From assembly GCF_900188175.1 (NCBI RefSeq), contig NZ_FZOQ01000021.1, positions 32,843 through 96,842 on the forward strand: 64,000 nt of DNA, given 5' to 3'. Shown here piece after piece: positions 9,364 through 19,257 of this stretch. A model generated the notes under the pieces. That model saw nothing but the letters and a program-made list of their open reading frames with translations, did not search any database and had not been told where the DNA came from. Position numbers and translations under genes: made by a program. The stretch comes from Pontibacter ummariensis (GTDB lineage: Bacteria; Bacteroidota; Bacteroidia; Cytophagales; Hymenobacteraceae). Position 1 is the stretch's first letter; every line of letters begins with the position of its first letter.

Positions 9364-9957
9364 ATGAAAACTAATGCAAATTATGATGTGGTAAAAGCCG
9401 GCATCGTGAAAGCCAGCAAACAGGTTTTCAGGCGGTACGGGTATACCAAGGTTTCCATGGATGATATTTCAAAGGCTGCCGCGAAAGGCCGTAGCACGAT
9501 ATATCATTACTTCAAGAACAAAAAAGAGGTTTTTGAAGCATTCGCAATCGGTGAATTCACTGAAATTATCCAGCAGGCCAAGGAGCAAATCCACCCAAAT
9601 GCATCCTTGGCAGATAACCTCCTGGTGTACAATGCCAGTAAGTTAGATGGCTTGAAGGCCTTAGCTGCTGAATACGAGGGAATTTTAAGAGATCTTAGAG
9701 AGCAGGAGGGCTTGATTAGGCAACTTGGCAGAGTACTGCTTCGGGAAGAGTCTGAAGTGGTGCGGAGCCTGCTGCTTACCGGCATGGAAAGAGGGGAAAT
9801 AGCAAAGTTGAGTAAAGAAGATCTGAATCTTTTGACAGAAATGATAGTAATAGCGTTGAGAAGCTTTGAACAGGAAATCTTTATCAATAACAGAATGACT
9901 GGTTTGGGAAACCGGCTAAAATGGCTTATTGACATCCTCATCAAAGGCCTGCAATGA
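9364..9957 (+). CDS. TetR/AcrR-family regulator of the efflux operon
   Basis: A 197-residue regulator with the canonical N-terminal TetR helix-turn-helix (ASKQVFRRYGYTKVSMDDIS, then GRSTIYHYFKNKKEVFEAF) and an all-helical ligand domain. It lies 64 bp upstream of, and co-oriented with, an RND efflux operon. The likely role is local repression of that pump, relieved by a pump substrate. The DNA-binding half is very similar in layout to the TetR protein at 16.1 kb, and the two ligand domains also share motifs (MERGEIAKLS versus LERGELSHYT), so they may be paralogues. Confidence 0.85.
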   Translation: MKTNANYDVVKAGIVKASKQVFRRYGYTKVSMDDISKAAAKGRSTIYHYFKNKKEVFEAFAIGEFTEIIQQAKEQIHPNASLADNLLVYNASKLDGLKALAAEYEGILRDLREQEGLIRQLGRVLLREESEVVRSLLLTGMERGEIAKLSKEDLNLLTEMIVIALRSFEQEIFINNRMTGLGNRLKWLIDILIKGLQ

Positions 9958-10021
9958 TTTTTTTTTCTTAAAGTTCGACAAAAATACTAAAAGTGTGCAA
10001 ACGTTTAAATCTGATAACCCT

Positions 10022-11086
10022 ATGCATTGTTCAAAACTACCTTTTGCAGCTGGTCTGTTGCTAACAATACTGAGTTCGTCCTGCAGTGATGAAGCGCAGA
10101 CAGAGAAGGTGTTGCAGCCTGTAAGAGTAGAAACTCTGGCGTTAGCCACTGCGCAGGCACAAGGCGGTTCCATACAGTACACCGGCACTGTCAGGCCATC
10201 CAAGGCGGTTCGGCTGAGTTTCATGGTGTCTGGAAACGTGGTATCAATACCGGTGGAGCAAGGGCAGTATGTGAAGAAAGGACAGCTGCTTGCAACCCTC
10301 GATGAAACTACCTACCGCCGCCAGTATGAGGCCCAGCTGGCGCAGCTGCGGCTGGCGGAAGAGAACTATAAGCGTGTGGCAGAAGTGTACAGCAAAGGCA
10401 GTATCGCGGAAATCAATATGCTGCAGGCCAGGTCTCAGTTTGAGCAGGCACAGGCGGCGGCCAGAGCCACTTACCAGAATATTGCTCACACAAAGTTGTA
10501 TGCGCCCCAGAGCGGGTATATCGGGTCCAAATATGTGGAGGTCGGTTCGCTGGCAAGTCCGGGTGTGCCGGTAGTTGAGATTGTGGATATTTCGCCGGTA
10601 GTTGTGGAAGTGCCGGTGCCTGAAGCTGAAGTCAACTCCTATGCGCAAGGCGATACAGCCACCGTGCAGGTGCAGGCATCGGGAGGTGAAAAGAGGACAG
10701 GAACAGTGGATGAAGTGGCTGTGCTTGCAGCAGCGGGCACTCCCAACTATACTGTTAAAATCAGCCTGCCCAACCCGGAGGAGCAGCTAAAGCCAGGAAT
10801 GGTAGGCACGGTAGTTTTTGAAAACAAAAAGGGCGAAGCGGCCGACGCAACAGGCAGCAGACAGATCATTGTGCCGGTTCAGGCAGTTCAGGCTGAGTTG
10901 AACGGGCAGAATTTTGTATATGTCGCCAGCCCGGATGGGCAGAAAGCCATCCGCAAAAACGTGCGCACCGGAAATTTGTATAACAGCGGCATTGAGGTGA
11001 CAGAAGGCTTGCAAGGCTCCGAAACCTTGATTGTATCCGGCTACCATAAGCTTGCCGACAACAGTCCCATTCAAATCATCCGATAA
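10022..11086 (+). CDS. RND efflux periplasmic adaptor lipoprotein (membrane fusion protein)
   Basis: A 354-residue adaptor. A lipobox at LTILSSSC makes C21 the probable lipidated residue. Next come the split biotinyl-lipoyl half (SGNVVSIPVEQGQYVKKGQL), a coiled-coil hairpin (residues ~95-150, rich in Q/E/A) and the closing lipoyl half (LYAPQSGYIG). A beta-barrel follows, with PNPEEQLKPGMVG, and then the membrane-proximal domain. It bridges the inner-membrane pump to the TolC-like channel. The ATG at 10022 is preferred because the signal peptide starts there; longer readings begin inside the TetR gene. The pump gene follows after 7 bp. Confidence 0.92.
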   Translation: MHCSKLPFAAGLLLTILSSSCSDEAQTEKVLQPVRVETLALATAQAQGGSIQYTGTVRPSKAVRLSFMVSGNVVSIPVEQGQYVKKGQLLATLDETTYRRQYEAQLAQLRLAEENYKRVAEVYSKGSIAEINMLQARSQFEQAQAAARATYQNIAHTKLYAPQSGYIGSKYVEVGSLASPGVPVVEIVDISPVVVEVPVPEAEVNSYAQGDTATVQVQASGGEKRTGTVDEVAVLAAAGTPNYTVKISLPNPEEQLKPGMVGTVVFENKKGEAADATGSRQIIVPVQAVQAELNGQNFVYVASPDGQKAIRKNVRTGNLYNSGIEVTEGLQGSETLIVSGYHKLADNSPIQIIR

Positions 11087-11093
11087 ACAGCAC

Positions 11094-14000
11094 ATGAAAG
11101 GAAAAAGCAACATTGTGGAATGGGCGATGCAGAACAAAGCCCTTCCGCTCACTTTGGCAGCCGTACTGGTGATGCTCGGCATATACGCGCTCTTTAACAT
11201 GCCCCGGAATGAGTTTCCCGAATTCACCATTCGCCAGGGCGTTGTGGTAGGAATTTACCCGGGGGCTTCCTCAGAGCAGGTAGAGCAGCAGCTCACCAAA
11301 AAGGTGGAAGAGTACCTGTTTAGCTTCAACGAAGTGGATAAGACCAAGACCTATTCCTACTCCCGCGATGGCATGATGTACGTTTACGTGGAAGTGGCGG
11401 CGCGGGTAAATGACACCAACACCAGAGACTTCTGGAATAAGCTAAAGAACGGCATGCCCTTGCTGCAGGCCCAACTGCCGAAGGAGGTGCGGGGCCTGTT
11501 TGTAAACAGCGACTTCGGCAGCACCTCCGCCGTTCTGTTGGCTGTTGAGTCTGAAACCCGGCCCTACAAAGATTTACAGCAGCATGTAGAGGAAATAGAA
11601 GATGAGCTGCGGGGGATTGAAAGCCTGGCGAAGATTACCCGGGTCGGTACTTTGAATGAGCAGATCAGCATTTATGTAGACAACAGCAAGCTCATCAACT
11701 ATGGCATAACCTCCGGGTCACTGATGCAGGCCCTGCAGCGGGAGGGGGCCATTAACCCGGCAGGAACTCTGGAGGGAAAGGTGATAGACCGTCCCATTCA
11801 CTTGACATCCTTCTTCAAAACAGAGGCAGACCTGGCTGACCAGATCATCCGAAGTGACCCGAACGGAAATGTCATACGTCTGCGGGATATTGCAACCATC
11901 AAAAGGGAGTATGGCGAACCGGAATCATACGTGACGGCCAATGGAACCAAGGCCATCATCATTTCCATGGAAATGGCAGCAGGCAGGAACATCGTGCATT
12001 TTGGGGAAGAAGTAGAGGAGCGCCTGCAGCTAATTGAGCGCAACTTGCCCCCCGACATTCACATCACCAAGCTTGCCAACCAGCCAGAGGTGGTGGATGA
12101 GTCTATAGCCCATTTTATGAAAGAATTCGGTTATGCCCTGATTGGGGTGATTATAGTGGCCCTCCTGCTGCTGCCTTTTAGGGTAGCCTCTGTGGCGGCT
12201 GCTACTATTCCCATCACCATTGCCGCTACCCTGGCCATTATGTACCTGCTGGGGTATGAGCTGAACACGGTGACACTGGCAGCCCTGATCATTGTACTGG
12301 GTATTGTGGTAGACGACCCTATTGTGGTTATCGACAACCACGTGGAGAAACTGGACCAGGGCATGTCTGTCTGGGAGGCTGCCAGAAGCAGTGCGGTGGA
12401 ACTGTTTCCCTCTGTGTTCACGGCAACGCTGGCCATTGCCGCCACCTTTGCGCCGCTCATGTTCTTCATGTCAGGTGTAGCCGCCGATTTTGTCGGCATG
12501 TTTCCTTATACTATCATTATTGCACTCTCGCTTTCGCTCATTATTTCGATGCTGCTGGTGCCGTACTTCAATACCCTTTTCATTAAAAAAGGACTGCACC
12601 TGCCCGGCGAAACAAAGGAAAAAGAGTCTATGCTGGATAGGCTGCAGCGTGTGTTCAACCGCCATATCAGCAATGCCATCAACCATCCTGTGCTCACCAC
12701 CATTTTCGGGATCCTTGCCTTTGTGATCGGGGTTGTACTGATGGCGCTCCTGCCGCAGCAGCTATTCCCTAAAGTAGAGCGGAACCAGTTTGCCATGGAG
12801 ATTTACCTGCCCAATGGCTATAACCTGCAGCAGACGGACAGTGTTGTGAAAAAGATGGAAGGAATAATGGCACAGGACGAGCGCATTGTCTCCTACACCA
12901 GCTTTATAGGTACGTCATCGCCACGTTTCCATACGCTTTACGCCCCTAACTTGCCAGCGGAGAACTATGCGCAGGTGCTCATCAACACCACTACAGCAGA
13001 AACCACCGAAGAGGTGTTGGCCGAGTACGCAACAAAATACAGCAACTTTTTCCCGGATGCCTATGTGCGCATGAAACAGCTGAACATGGTAAGTGCACCG
13101 GCACCCATCGAAGTACGCATTTCAGGCCAAGATCTGACAGCATTGAAACAGGTAGGCGACCAGGTGATGCAGATAGGGCAGCACCAGCCGGGCATTACCT
13201 GGGTCAGGACAGATTACGAGGAAATGAAGGAAGGCATCCAGCTGAATGTCAAGAATACCGAAGCAGCCAGACTGGGCCTAAGCAAGGAGGACATCGCCAA
13301 TGTAGTCGCCATGAATATGCAGGGCCTGCCAGCCACGCAGGTGTGGGAAGGCAGCTATCCGCTGGATGTTTTAGTCAAGACATATGAAACGGCCAGAAAT
13401 AACACGGGCGCCCTGCTGGAAACGCGTGTCCCGGTTCAGCAGTCGCAAACGGTAGTGCCGCTGCGGCAGGTGGCAGATATTTCACCGGTGTGGCACCAGG
13501 GCCAGATCGCACACCGCAATGGCGTCCGCACGCTCACCGTCAGAATGGACATGGTGCAGGACGCGGTTGCCAACAACCTGCTGGGAGAGATGCGCCCTGA
13601 AATAGAAAGTCTGAAGCTGCCTGAAGGAGTGCGCATCAGCTATGGCGGAGAACTGGAGATGCAGGAAGAGAACCTCACCCCGATGGGGCTGTCGCTACTG
13701 ATGAGCGTCGTGGTCATTTTCCTTATCCTGGTCTGGCATTTCAAGCGCATCAAACATGCGCTGCTCAGCCTCATCACCATGCCACTTAGCATACTGGGCG
13801 CTGCTTTCGGGCTCATGCTGATGCAGTACCCCTTCGGCTTCACGTCTTTTCTGGGTTTACTGGCTTTGTGCGGTATAGTGGTACGGAACGGCATCATATT
13901 GATAGACTTTGCCGATGAGCTTCGTGAAAAGGAGGGTTTGTCGGTGAAAGAGGCGGCTCGTGTAGCGTCGGAGCGCCGTATGCGTCCCATCTTCCTCACC

Positions 14001-14204
14001 TCATCGGCGGCCGCAGTTGGAGTTATCCCCATGATTTTGAGTCGCTCAACGCTTTGGGGGCCGCTGGGAACCGTTATTTGCTTTGGTTTGCTTGTTTCAA
14101 TGCTGCTGACGCTATTCGTGCTGCCCACCCTTTACTGGTTGTTCTTCAGAAAAGAAGACAATGAGGCAGCACATCAAGAGAAGGGTTTAACACCTACAGT
14201 TTAA
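11094..14204 (+). CDS. RND efflux pump permease (AcrB/MdtB-like)
   Basis: A 1036-residue inner-membrane transporter with the RND plan: TM1, a large periplasmic loop, TM2-6, TM7, a second loop, TM8-12. The proton-relay aspartates are D407-D408 in LGIVVDDPIVVIDN, and the C-terminal half has the conserved GIVVRNGIILIDF and RRMRPIFLTSSAAAVGVIP segments. The porter loops begin with MPRNEFPEFTIRQG. It exports drugs, bile-like or lipid-like compounds with the adaptor and channel encoded on either side. I start at the ATG at 11094, since a longer reading overlaps the adaptor. The exact substrate is unknown. Confidence 0.95.
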   Translation: MKGKSNIVEWAMQNKALPLTLAAVLVMLGIYALFNMPRNEFPEFTIRQGVVVGIYPGASSEQVEQQLTKKVEEYLFSFNEVDKTKTYSYSRDGMMYVYVEVAARVNDTNTRDFWNKLKNGMPLLQAQLPKEVRGLFVNSDFGSTSAVLLAVESETRPYKDLQQHVEEIEDELRGIESLAKITRVGTLNEQISIYVDNSKLINYGITSGSLMQALQREGAINPAGTLEGKVIDRPIHLTSFFKTEADLADQIIRSDPNGNVIRLRDIATIKREYGEPESYVTANGTKAIIISMEMAAGRNIVHFGEEVEERLQLIERNLPPDIHITKLANQPEVVDESIAHFMKEFGYALIGVIIVALLLLPFRVASVAAATIPITIAATLAIMYLLGYELNTVTLAALIIVLGIVVDDPIVVIDNHVEKLDQGMSVWEAARSSAVELFPSVFTATLAIAATFAPLMFFMSGVAADFVGMFPYTIIIALSLSLIISMLLVPYFNTLFIKKGLHLPGETKEKESMLDRLQRVFNRHISNAINHPVLTTIFGILAFVIGVVLMALLPQQLFPKVERNQFAMEIYLPNGYNLQQTDSVVKKMEGIMAQDERIVSYTSFIGTSSPRFHTLYAPNLPAENYAQVLINTTTAETTEEVLAEYATKYSNFFPDAYVRMKQLNMVSAPAPIEVRISGQDLTALKQVGDQVMQIGQHQPGITWVRTDYEEMKEGIQLNVKNTEAARLGLSKEDIANVVAMNMQGLPATQVWEGSYPLDVLVKTYETARNNTGALLETRVPVQQSQTVVPLRQVADISPVWHQGQIAHRNGVRTLTVRMDMVQDAVANNLLGEMRPEIESLKLPEGVRISYGGELEMQEENLTPMGLSLLMSVVVIFLILVWHFKRIKHALLSLITMPLSILGAAFGLMLMQYPFGFTSFLGLLALCGIVVRNGIILIDFADELREKEGLSVKEAARVASERRMRPIFLTSSAAAVGVIPMILSRSTLWGPLGTVICFGLLVSMLLTLFVLPTLYWLFFRKEDNEAAHQEKGLTPTV

Positions 14205-14221
14205 GTATACTATTTTCAGCT

Positions 14222-15514
14222 ATGAGGTTTTTCATATATACTATACTGCTGCTCATCGGGTACAGCAGCTATGCCCAGCAGCCCCACACCATTAGTCTGC
14301 AGCAAAGTAAAGAGGCTGCGCTTAAATACAGCAAAGCCATCCAGAACAGTGAGCTGGACATCGAGTCGGCTGAAGCAGGTATAAAAATTGCAAAAGCAGC
14401 TCATTTGCCCTCGGTAGACGTTACTGGCGTTGGTGTGTATGGCTTCAAGGACTTGGTGCCTGCTATGCCAGAAATGCTGCCAGAAGGTATCAATAACTTT
14501 TACATGGCTGGTGTGGCAGCTGTACAGCCTTTGTATACAGGCGGCAAAATCAAAAGCTATAACGAGCTGGCGGAGCTGCAGCTGCAGGTAAATAAGCTAC
14601 GCGCCCAGCAGTCGGTTGACTCTGTACTATTGATTACTGCCCAGAAATACTGGAACCTGGTAAACCTGCAGGAACAGCACAAGGTGCTGGAAGCGAATGA
14701 GCGCCTGTTGGATACGCTCTTAAAGCAGCAGAACGACCTGTTGGCTTCCGGCCTGATAGCCCGCAATGACCTGCTGAAAGTAAAGGTGCAACGAAGCCGC
14801 CTGTTGCTGAATAAAAGCCAGTTGGAGAGTGGTAAGAAGATAGCGCTGCTCGACTTCAGCCTGTATGTTGGTATACCATACGATTCATCTCTTGTGATGC
14901 AGGATACATTGGCGACAGACGTGTTACCACCTTTGTACAGCCTTGGGCCGGACACATCGCTGGTGGAGAACAGTAACTACCAGCTTTTGCAGAAGATGCT
15001 GGAGGGTGAGCGGCTGCAAACAAGGCTCACCAAAGCAGATTATATGCCCACTGTTTCCATAGGAGTGAATGCGGCGCAGGCCGGCGTGCTGGACAGGGGG
15101 ATCGGCAGCACGTTTGTTCCTCTCTCGTTTGGCATGGTCAGCATCCCTATCAGCGATTGGTGGAGTGAGGGCAAACATAAAATGAAGCAGCGTGCTATCA
15201 GTGAGCAGAAAGCGAAAAATAACTTTGAAAGCGTAAGCGATCAGCTGAAGGTGGGAATTACCAAAGCCTGGTATGATCTGGTGGATAGCCGCAAGGAAAT
15301 TGCCTTTGCGCAAGAAAACCTGGAGCAGGCCAGCAGCAACCTGCAAGTAAGCCAGGACAACTATGCCAGTGGCTTGGCAAGTGTAACAGAGGTAATGGAT
15401 GCGCAGGCTTTGTACCAGGAAGCTGCCAGCGCCCTGGCCAGAGCTTACGCTAACTTCCAGCTAAAGAAGGAGAGCTACGCCTATGCGAGTGGAATATCCT
15501 CGGGGCAGAGGTAG
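14222..15514 (+). CDS. TolC-family outer-membrane efflux channel
   Basis: A 430-residue protein with a signal peptide (residues 1-18, ending SSYA) and two repeated long-helix/beta-strand OEP modules. Typical parts are QSKEAALKYSKAIQNSELDI, the PLYTGGKIKSYNELAELQLQ turn and the C-terminal ENLEQASSNLQVSQDNYASG. It is the outer-membrane exit duct for the RND pump encoded 17 bp upstream. It closes the four-gene TetR-adaptor-pump-channel operon. Confidence 0.92.
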   Translation: MRFFIYTILLLIGYSSYAQQPHTISLQQSKEAALKYSKAIQNSELDIESAEAGIKIAKAAHLPSVDVTGVGVYGFKDLVPAMPEMLPEGINNFYMAGVAAVQPLYTGGKIKSYNELAELQLQVNKLRAQQSVDSVLLITAQKYWNLVNLQEQHKVLEANERLLDTLLKQQNDLLASGLIARNDLLKVKVQRSRLLLNKSQLESGKKIALLDFSLYVGIPYDSSLVMQDTLATDVLPPLYSLGPDTSLVENSNYQLLQKMLEGERLQTRLTKADYMPTVSIGVNAAQAGVLDRGIGSTFVPLSFGMVSIPISDWWSEGKHKMKQRAISEQKAKNNFESVSDQLKVGITKAWYDLVDSRKEIAFAQENLEQASSNLQVSQDNYASGLASVTEVMDAQALYQEAASALARAYANFQLKKESYAYASGISSGQR

Positions 15515-16037
15515 CATAAGCCCGTATCTCATGCAAATATATGACAGTGGGTTTACTAACAATTAAATTGAAGAACTCTTCATAGAGACGACGTGCATTT
15601 AAAAGCTATTAATAGGAAGGATCTGCACAGGCATTATGGCAGAAGAAACTCAGACAGATAAAAGATGCTTACCTTGAAGCAATGAGGACGCGAATCACTT
15701 GAAGTGGGTTAACAACACGCTTAGACAAAGTTTAGCAGCTTGGTGAGGGAGTTCATGTCTGTTTCTAAAGAACTTCCCTCTAACACATAAGTTAGTAAAT
15801 GGTTTATCTGCAACTGTAACTTATCATTACATTTCTCAGAGGCTGTTTTTAATATTATTGTTGGCAGCGAATAGGAGGACTTTCGGGCTCTGGCAAGGCT
15901 CCTTTTAAGTGGCATAGCAGCACTATGGCGAGAAAATGACGAAGCCAGGTTCTGATGAATTCCCTTTGTAGCCCAATGAATAAATAAAGCAGTCTCTAAT
16001 TACTACCAAGCTTATGTTAATTAATTATTAAATGTTG
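15515..16037. other. Intergenic region after the efflux operon
   Basis: About 520 bp. A 64-codon reverse-strand frame at 15721-15915 shows no family character and is not called. No clear rho-independent terminator is seen after the TolC gene. Confidence 0.3.
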
Positions 16038-16066
16038 TACCTTTGGACCATAATACGATTTTGGTC
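16038..16066 (+). promoter_or_regulatory. Promoter -7 element with adjacent inverted repeat upstream of the second TetR gene
   Basis: TACCTTTG at 16038-16045 fits the TAnnTTTG -7 consensus. Immediately after it come GACCA (16046-16050) and TGGTC (16062-16066), an inverted repeat over the expected transcription start, suited to autorepression by the TetR product starting at 16075. Confidence 0.5.
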
Positions 16067-16074
16067 TATTAGGT

Positions 16075-16668
16075 ATGAGCGATAATAAAGACGAGTGTAT
16101 TAAAACGGAGATTCTGAACGAGGCTCAAAAGCTATTCATCCGCTTTGGCTGGAGTAAAACTACCATGGAGGACATAGCGAAGGCCGCAGGGAAAGGGAAA
16201 AGCACGCTTTACTATTACTATAAAAGCAAGGAGCAGATCTTTGACAGTGTGGTGACGCGTGAGATGGAAGAGGTGTTCCGTGTTACGAGCGGAGAAGTAG
16301 CCAAAGCGCAGACAGCCGAGGAAAAGCTGATGGCCATTGGTATCACCAAGTTCCGGGCCATACAGAAAAATGCCAACCTCTTCAACGTCATCCGCGGGGA
16401 AGTTGAAGCGAACATTCACCACATCATGGAGCTGAAGAGGAGGTACGAGGCCCGGGAAATCAGCATGGTGCGCAACATTCTCAAGTTTGGGCTGGAGCGG
16501 GGAGAGCTTTCGCACTACACGGCCGATGATGTGGATGCTGTCGCGTTTGCCTTGGTATGTGCTTTCAAAGGAATCGAAATCGGTCTGCTGATCGAGAACA
16601 AGCTTACGGACTTTGAAGGCAGGATGGGGACGATCCACAGTATTCTGATGCATGGCCTGAAGGCGTGA
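16075..16668 (+). CDS. TetR/AcrR-family regulator upstream of the sphingolipid operon
   Basis: A 197-residue TetR protein with the N-terminal HTH (AQKLFIRFGWSKTTMEDIAK, GKGKSTLYYYYKSKEQIFD) and a helical ligand domain ending FEGRMGTIHSILMHGLKA. It lies 248 bp upstream of the serine palmitoyltransferase gene on the same strand. The position suggests it controls itself and possibly the lipid operon; TetR proteins sensing fatty acids or acyl-CoA are well known, but that link is inference. Confidence 0.85.
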   Translation: MSDNKDECIKTEILNEAQKLFIRFGWSKTTMEDIAKAAGKGKSTLYYYYKSKEQIFDSVVTREMEEVFRVTSGEVAKAQTAEEKLMAIGITKFRAIQKNANLFNVIRGEVEANIHHIMELKRRYEAREISMVRNILKFGLERGELSHYTADDVDAVAFALVCAFKGIEIGLLIENKLTDFEGRMGTIHSILMHGLKA

Positions 16669-16916
16669 CCTGATTGTAATAACTTTAGTTCGTCTTGCTT
16701 TTTTAGTCTCCCATGGCAACGTGATGGTTGATAGATATAGCGATGACGCGGGTTTAGTTAGCTCTCTATGTTTAGGACTAACAAAACACAGAGAGGTGAA
16801 AATATTACTTAGTGCTAAAGTTTGTTTGTATATAACAAATCTTAACTTGTTTTATCCAATGAATCTCTAAACTGAAAGTAGAAGAAGAGTTCTATCGCTT
16901 ACTTTAAATACAACAG

Positions 16917-18158
16917 ATGAATAATATACTTCGTCAGAGAATCCTCGCCCGCGAAAAAAGCGCAGCGCAACTGGCTGCAGAGCGGGCACAGGCGCAGGGG
17001 GCTTATCCCTATTTCAGGGCCATTGAATCTGCGCAGGATACGGAAGTGATCATAGAGGGCAGAAAGGTTTTAATGTTTGGGTCGAACGCCTATCTGGGAC
17101 TTACTAATCACCCCAAAGTAAAGGAAGCCGCCATACAGGCGGTGGAGCAGTACGGTACAGGCTGCGCCGGTTCCCGGTTCCTGAATGGTACACTCGACAT
17201 ACATCTGGAGCTGGAGCGAAGGCTGGCTGAGTATGTAGGAAAAGACGCCGCACTGGTGTTTAGCACGGGCTTTCAGGTAAACCTGGGGGTTATATCCAGC
17301 CTCACTGGCCGCAACGACTATATCGTGCTGGACGAATATAACCATGCCTCTATTTTCGATGGCAGCCGTCTCTCTTTCTCCAAGGTAATCAAGTACAAGC
17401 ATAACGACATGCAGGACCTGGAGCAGAAACTCAGCAAGCTGCCTGCCGATGCCCTGAAGCTCATTGTGGTGGATGGTGTCTTTAGTATGGAAGGAGACAT
17501 TGTGAAGCTTCCGGAACTGGTGGCCCTGGCCGAGCGCTACGGCGGCAGCATCATGGTGGACGATGCCCATGGCCTGGGTGTAATTGGTGAGCGAGGAGCC
17601 GGTACCGCCTCTCATTTTGGTTTAACAGACCAAGTGGATCTGATCATGGGTACCTTTAGCAAGTCTCTGGCCTCGCTGGGCGGTTTTATTGCCGGCGACC
17701 ACGACACCATTCTGTACCTGAAGCACCATGCCCGCTCCCTGATTTTCAGTGCCAGCATGTCGCCGGGCTCTGTTGCCAGCACCCTGGCTGCCCTGGATGT
17801 GATCCAGAGCGAGCCGGAGCGGATAGAGCAACTGTGGGCGAATACGAACTACGCCATGAAGTTGCTTCGTGCAGCAGGGCTGGAGCTCGGACCCACAGAA
17901 ACACCCATCATCCCCATCTATGTGCGGGACAACTACAAGACTTTCCTGGTAACGAAGGTGCTGCAGGATAACGGCATCTTCGTGAACCCGGTAGTGGCGC
18001 CTGCCGTGCCTGCCGATTCTACCTTGATACGCCTGTCAGTGATGGCAACGCATACCTTCGGCCATATAGAGGAAGCTGCTGCTAAATTAGCGGATGCCTT
18101 TAAGCTCTTGGGGATTAATACCAGAAATGCATCCTATGAAGCAAGTACTGCGAGTTGA
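16917..18158 (+). CDS. spt: Serine palmitoyltransferase (alpha-oxoamine synthase family)
   Basis: A 413-residue PLP enzyme of the alpha-oxoamine synthase family. Landmarks are the loop YLGLTNHPKVKEAAIQAVEQ, GTGCAGSRFLNGTLDIHLEL, the cofactor-binding D216-A-H218 in VDDAHGLGV, and the PLP lysine K249 in TFSKSLASLGG. The family also holds KBL, AONS and ALAS. Serine palmitoyltransferase is preferred because the next genes complete ceramide and inositol-lipid synthesis. The reaction condenses L-serine with palmitoyl-CoA or acyl-ACP to 3-ketosphinganine, the first step of sphingolipids. It overlaps the next gene by 23 bp. Confidence 0.9.
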   Translation: MNNILRQRILAREKSAAQLAAERAQAQGAYPYFRAIESAQDTEVIIEGRKVLMFGSNAYLGLTNHPKVKEAAIQAVEQYGTGCAGSRFLNGTLDIHLELERRLAEYVGKDAALVFSTGFQVNLGVISSLTGRNDYIVLDEYNHASIFDGSRLSFSKVIKYKHNDMQDLEQKLSKLPADALKLIVVDGVFSMEGDIVKLPELVALAERYGGSIMVDDAHGLGVIGERGAGTASHFGLTDQVDLIMGTFSKSLASLGGFIAGDHDTILYLKHHARSLIFSASMSPGSVASTLAALDVIQSEPERIEQLWANTNYAMKLLRAAGLELGPTETPIIPIYVRDNYKTFLVTKVLQDNGIFVNPVVAPAVPADSTLIRLSVMATHTFGHIEEAAAKLADAFKLLGINTRNASYEASTAS

Positions 18159-19257
18159 GACAAAGCGGCAGCTAAAAGCCTTTATTGACTTTCCGCATGC
18201 GCTGTACAAGGACGACCCGCATTACGTGCCGGAGCTTTATATTGCGCAAAAAGACCTGCTCACGCCGGGGAAACATCCCTTCCATGAGCACTCTACGCTG
18301 CAGCTGTACCTGGCCTACCAGGATGGAAATGTTGTAGGACGGATTGCCGCCATCCTCAACAACAACCATAATACCTTTAACAATGCAAAGGATGGCTTCT
18401 TCGGATTCTTTGACTGCGTGAAGGATGGGGAAGTGGCAAACCTGCTTTTTCAGGAGGTGCGCCAGTGGCTCACGGAAAAAGGGGCTAAGACCATGATCGG
18501 TCCGGTCAGCTTCTCTACCAACGAAACCTGCGGCATGCTGGTGGAAGGATTTGACAGTTCGCCGGCGGCCATGATGCCCTACAATTACCCTTATTACATA
18601 ACGCTGCTGGAAAACTTGGGCTTTCAGAAGAAGGTGGACCTGCTGGCCTACCAGTTTGGGGCCGATGGTTACAACGATAAGCCTTACCGGCTGTCGAAGG
18701 TAATCCGGGCGAGGCTGGAGCAGAAAGGAATTACCATCAGGCCCATTAGCCTGAAAAACTATAAGCAGGAAGCAGAGAAACTGCGGGAGATCTACAACTC
18801 CGCCTGGGACAAGAACCTGGGCTTCGTGCCGATGACGCCGAAGGAGTTTGACTATATGGCCAAGGACCTCAAACTGATCGTGGACCCAGATTTTTGCCTG
18901 GTAGCGGAGCACGAGGGCAAGATAATCGGTTTCTCGCTGGCTATACCGGATATTAACCAGATCCTGAAGAAGATCAAAAGAGGACGCCTGCTGCCTACGG
19001 GCATATTTAAACTGCTGACGCAGCGTAAGCAGATAAACGCTGTGCGGATAATCGCCCTCGGCGTGGTGGAAGGCTACCGGAAGCTAGGCATTGAGGCGGT
19101 GTTCTACGGAGCGGCCATGCAGAAGCACCGCGAGAAGAAGATGCAATCGGCAGAGGCCTCCTGGATACTCGAAAACAATGTGATGATGAACCAGGGGTTA
19201 CTTAAGATGGGAGCCAGGCCTTACAAGAAGTACAGGATTTTTGAGAAGGCGCTATGA
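18136..19257 (+). CDS. GNAT-like acyltransferase, candidate bacterial ceramide synthase (bCerS)
   Basis: A ~373-residue protein of a large GNAT-like family (often annotated YghO-like). An N-terminal basic segment is followed by DDPHYVPELYIAQKDLL, a mid motif MIGPVSFSTNETCGMLVEGF, and a C-terminal acetyltransferase-like fold (VAEHEGKIIGFSLAIPDINQ, ALGVVEGYRKLGIEAVFY, ENNVMMNQGLLKMGARPYKK). Bacterial ceramide synthases characterised in Caulobacter belong to this kind of GNAT-like protein and act beside Spt and CerR, so N-acylation of (keto)sphinganine is the likely role. An ATG at 18127 is an alternative start. It overlaps both neighbours, suggesting translational coupling. Confidence 0.75.
   Translation: MKQVLRVETKRQLKAFIDFPHALYKDDPHYVPELYIAQKDLLTPGKHPFHEHSTLQLYLAYQDGNVVGRIAAILNNNHNTFNNAKDGFFGFFDCVKDGEVANLLFQEVRQWLTEKGAKTMIGPVSFSTNETCGMLVEGFDSSPAAMMPYNYPYYITLLENLGFQKKVDLLAYQFGADGYNDKPYRLSKVIRARLEQKGITIRPISLKNYKQEAEKLREIYNSAWDKNLGFVPMTPKEFDYMAKDLKLIVDPDFCLVAEHEGKIIGFSLAIPDINQILKKIKRGRLLPTGIFKLLTQRKQINAVRIIALGVVEGYRKLGIEAVFYGAAMQKHREKKMQSAEASWILENNVMMNQGLLKMGARPYKKYRIFEKAL

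Noticed and set aside
15721..15915. 64-codon minus-strand frame after the efflux operon
   Set aside because: No ribosome-binding site, no motif and no conservation evidence.
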